Shown: positions 61,837 through 64,000 of the stretch, piece by piece
Layout: each line of letters begins with the position of its first letter
How positions within the stretch are numbered: the first letter of the stretch is position 1
Assembly: GCF_900111555.1 (NCBI RefSeq)
Contig: NZ_FOHZ01000007.1
Coordinates: 124,001-188,000, forward strand
DNA length: 64,000 nt
Direction: 5' to 3'
From: Marinobacter segnicrescens
GTDB taxonomy: Bacteria > Pseudomonadota > Gammaproteobacteria > Pseudomonadales > Oleiphilaceae
Position numbers and translations under genes: made by a program
The notes under the pieces: model-generated
What the model was told of the DNA's origin: nothing
The model's database searches: none
Seen by the model: only the letters and a program-made list of their open reading frames with translations

Positions 61837-62592
61837 ATGGCAAGGTTGCTATTGATGGTCTGGTTGCTGGTTCCACTTCTGGCGACAGGCGCGGGCGCTC
61901 CACTGACGGTCGGTTACGTGGATTTTCCCCCTTACCAGTTTCGCAACACCGACGGGCAGCCGGACGGCCGCTTTGTCGAACTCACCCGCAAGGTTGCCCG
62001 GGAGGCTGGTTACGAGCTGGAGTTTCTCTACCTGCCCACCGCCCGGGTGTATTACTACCTGGAAACCGGGGCCATCGATCTGTGGCAGGGGTTTTCCGAC
62101 AATCCGGCCATGGGGGACAAGGTGCTCGAGAGTGACAGCAGGCCGCTGCGGGTAGCCTATGGTGTCTGGTACCTTTCCGGAACGCCCGAGCCGGGTCACT
62201 TCCAGGACCTGTTCGGCAAGACCCTTATCACCATTACCGGCTACAACTATGCCGGCCTCGCCAGCTACCTGAGCCAGACTGAGGTCATCCGGGCCATCAA
62301 CACCAATAACCATGATTCTGCCCTCGACATGCTCGAACGCGGTCGCGGTGACTATCTGTTGGACTATCAGGAGCCGGTTCTCGACCTGCTGATGGCCAAG
62401 CCGGTTCGTGGTATCCGGTTCACCCCCATGTGGGTCCGTGACGCGGCGTGGCTGTTCTCAAGTGCCAGCGAGAACGCATTTCAATGGCGACAGGATTTTG
62501 ATGAAGCCTGGGACCGGCTGGTCACTCGGGGCGAGGTGTTGCCCATTGAACGCGCTGGCCAGTCACGCAGGATGGAAGGCCTGCCACTGTAA
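61837..62592 (+). CDS. Periplasmic solute-binding protein, family 3
   Basis: A 251-residue protein with a signal peptide (about 1-21) and a bacterial extracellular solute-binding fold of the amino-acid type: VGYVDFPPYQFRNTDGQPDG at the N-terminus and IDLWQGFSDNP and LERGRGDYLLDYQEP later. AAAGGA precedes the ATG. There are no ABC permease or ATPase genes beside it, so it may be an orphan binding protein or a sensor-like protein. Ligand unknown. 99 bases after nhaB. Confidence 0.82.
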   Translation: MARLLLMVWLLVPLLATGAGAPLTVGYVDFPPYQFRNTDGQPDGRFVELTRKVAREAGYELEFLYLPTARVYYYLETGAIDLWQGFSDNPAMGDKVLESDSRPLRVAYGVWYLSGTPEPGHFQDLFGKTLITITGYNYAGLASYLSQTEVIRAINTNNHDSALDMLERGRGDYLLDYQEPVLDLLMAKPVRGIRFTPMWVRDAAWLFSSASENAFQWRQDFDEAWDRLVTRGEVLPIERAGQSRRMEGLPL

Positions 62593-62599
62593 CCATACA

Positions 62600-63334
62600 T
62601 CAGCGCCGGCCCAGACTGATATCGCCATACCAGGCCGTTGCCGCTCCCCCGGTATTGTCGGCGTCGGACATGATGGCAACGCCAACCAGCGGCGGCGGGT
62701 TGTCCCCAAAGGCTTCGCGGTAGTCAGCCACAATATCCCGTTCAATAGTGACCCACTGCCCCAGCTCTTCCTCGCCGGAATTCACGGCAATCATCATGGT
62801 GTCGTCCGTGAACGGGTTGGCGACGATGTCGCCTTGTGGCAGGCGATTTGCCCAAATGTAGTTCAGGGCCTTGCCGGGAAGTTCTTCCCCAAACAGGGCG
62901 CTGACCGTCTTGCGTTTTGCGCGCTCGAACCAGCCAGCCTTTTCCGGCTCGAACTCGAAAGCTACGTAGATCCGCGCCGGGTAGTCATCACCGGACTTGC
63001 GGCGGGCATCGCCCTTTTCCAGGGTATTGCCGACTTTCCAGCGCCAGCGCAGGATCAGTGAATCGCCCGGTTCCAGGGAAACCCGTGTGATCAGGCCGGA
63101 GGCACTGTTATCCGCCCGAGCCTGTACCACCTGTCCCTGGTCCGGGTCGGAGACCAGTTCATACTGGCTGTGGCGCCCGATACCCGGGAACTCCAGGGGT
63201 TCCCAGCCGTGCTCGGTGGTAAGCGCTGGCAGTTCCGAGAACGGGGGAATCGGGTTTGAGGGTTGTCCCCAGGCACTGGTATACACGGCCAGGAACAGAA
63301 GCACCGCTATCGGTTGCCAATAGTGTACGGTCAT
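62600..63334 (-). CDS. DUF3047 family secreted protein
   Basis: A 244-residue protein with a signal peptide (about 1-23, cleavage near AWGQ). SLILRWRWKVGNTLEKGDAR and DDYPARIYVAFEF match the DUF3047 family as I recall it, a beta-rich domain of unknown function. The ATG at 63332-63334 has GGAG upstream, and a TTG two codons earlier is less likely. It converges with the solute-binding gene (7-base gap). Confidence 0.82.
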   Translation of the reverse strand: MTVHYWQPIAVLLFLAVYTSAWGQPSNPIPPFSELPALTTEHGWEPLEFPGIGRHSQYELVSDPDQGQVVQARADNSASGLITRVSLEPGDSLILRWRWKVGNTLEKGDARRKSGDDYPARIYVAFEFEPEKAGWFERAKRKTVSALFGEELPGKALNYIWANRLPQGDIVANPFTDDTMMIAVNSGEEELGQWVTIERDIVADYREAFGDNPPPLVGVAIMSDADNTGGAATAWYGDISLGRR

Positions 63335-63477
63335 GGTCAAGGGCTCCGTCTGGTGTCGGTACAGGACATTTCAGGTATACCATCCTATTCTACGATCAGG
63401 CGTAGCCCCGCCGATGACAGCGGCGGCTATGGCTACTGAACCTGGTTGCAGGAAAACCCGTACCAAGGACTATCAGC

Positions 63478-63726
63478 ATGGCATCCGATGACCACAACGG
63501 CGACTATGACCCGGACCTGGTGATGGAAACCATCCCGGATGTACGGGATGGTCTCACCCGCACCGAACGCATCATTCTCCACGTGCTGAACCAGGCGCAA
63601 CAGGAGCGCAATGGCCGTAATGTGCCCACGGTCATGCTGTACGGGCGGGTGCTGGAATACGTCAATCTCAGCGAGGCCGAGCTGCATGTCTACCTGGATC
63701 GGCTTGGTGTAAAGGGCAAGGTGTAA
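63478..63726 (+). CDS. Small hypothetical protein
   Basis: An 82-residue acidic protein with no signal peptide or membrane segment. The C-terminal two thirds (GLTRTERIILHVLNQAQQER and VLEYVNLSEAELHVYLDRL) look like a small helical, possibly winged-helix fold. Not recognised further. It is divergent from the DUF3047 gene and 95 bases before a glutathione transferase gene. Normal composition and its own spacing support it as real. Confidence 0.6.
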   Translation: MASDDHNGDYDPDLVMETIPDVRDGLTRTERIILHVLNQAQQERNGRNVPTVMLYGRVLEYVNLSEAELHVYLDRLGVKGKV

Positions 63727-63821
63727 GTCCCTGTCACTGCTATTGGTGTCTGTCCCGCTCCGGTGGCAAGATGGTTCACCACGCTGAATTCCTTCACGAA
63801 GCGGCAAGCGAGAGTATCACC

Positions 63822-64000
63822 ATGACCGAGAATACCTACACACCCCCGAGAGTTTGGAAATGGGACAGCCAGGGCGGCGGTAAATTCACCAACATCAACC
63901 GCCCCATTGCCGGCCCCACCTACGACAAGGAACTGCCAGTGGGCAAGCACCCGCTCCAGCTCTACTCCCTGGCTACCCCCAATGGCGTGAAAGTGACTGT
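63822..64000 (+). CDS. yghU: YghU-type glutathione transferase, 5' part
   Basis: The first 59 residues of a disulfide-bond oxidoreductase of the YghU/YfcG nu-class glutathione transferases. PPRVWKWDSQGGGKFTNINR and PIAGPTYDKELPVGKHPLQL are almost diagnostic of YghU, followed by YSLATPNGVKVT at the start of the thioredoxin fold. The rest lies beyond the window. Confidence 0.88.
   Translation, partial: MTENTYTPPRVWKWDSQGGGKFTNINRPIAGPTYDKELPVGKHPLQLYSLATPNGVKVT

Overview
The window looks like a near-origin segment of a gammaproteobacterial chromosome, most likely a Marinobacter or close relative. This is inferred from gene content and protein character: the rnpA-yidD-yidC-mnmE cluster, mnmG-rsmG-parA-parB joined to a complete atpIBEFHAGDC operon and glmU-glmS, plus marine/halophile genes such as ectD and nhaB. 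No database search was possible. GC content is fairly high and genes are densely packed.

Layout. 1-3.6 kb: end of rnpA, yidD, yidC, mnmE. 3.6-14.1 kb: a block separating mnmE from mnmG, holding a Fur-box TonB receptor, a DUF2959 lipoprotein, a di-haem cytochrome c peroxidase, ectoine hydroxylase, and a DUF3833 lipoprotein with an RND efflux adaptor and pump. 14.1-14.34 kb: an AT-rich gene-free stretch with two perfect DnaA boxes, a candidate oriC in the same place as in E. coli (upstream of mnmG). 14.5-18.7 kb: mnmG, rsmG, parA, parB. 18.9-26.1 kb: F1Fo ATP synthase operon with a clear sigma70 promoter. 26.2-29.6 kb: glmU, glmS, then an odd tRNA-Thr(CGT). 29.6-37.4 kb: two B12-independent systems, metE/metR and nrdA/nrdB. 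The latter sits behind a cobalamin riboswitch, and the nrd region carries two large unexplained palindromic structures. 37.5-41.5 kb: small membrane, lipoprotein and unknown genes. 41.6-46.5 kb: an Lrp-type regulator divergent from putA, then a YqaA-like gene.

46.5-59.9 kb is a guanidine/urea nitrogen-assimilation locus. Two minus-strand transcription units each begin with a guanidine-I (ykkC) riboswitch. One encodes an ABC permease, its ATPase and allophanate hydrolase (atzF). The other encodes two DUF1989 proteins (probable carboxyguanidine deiminase subunits), a biotin-dependent urea/guanidine carboxylase, an ABC substrate-binding protein and probably a TetR regulator. Between them lie a MetX-like alpha/beta hydrolase and, divergently, a type III glutamine synthetase. 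Upstream of each riboswitch I see an NtrC-like palindrome and, about 85-95 bp further downstream, a -24/-12 sigma54-type promoter. The locus therefore appears to respond both to nitrogen starvation and to guanidine. Together the enzymes would convert guanidine to carboxyguanidine, then allophanate, then ammonia and CO2.

60.2-64 kb: nhaB, a periplasmic family-3 solute-binding protein, a DUF3047 protein, a small unknown gene, and the start of a YghU-type glutathione transferase.
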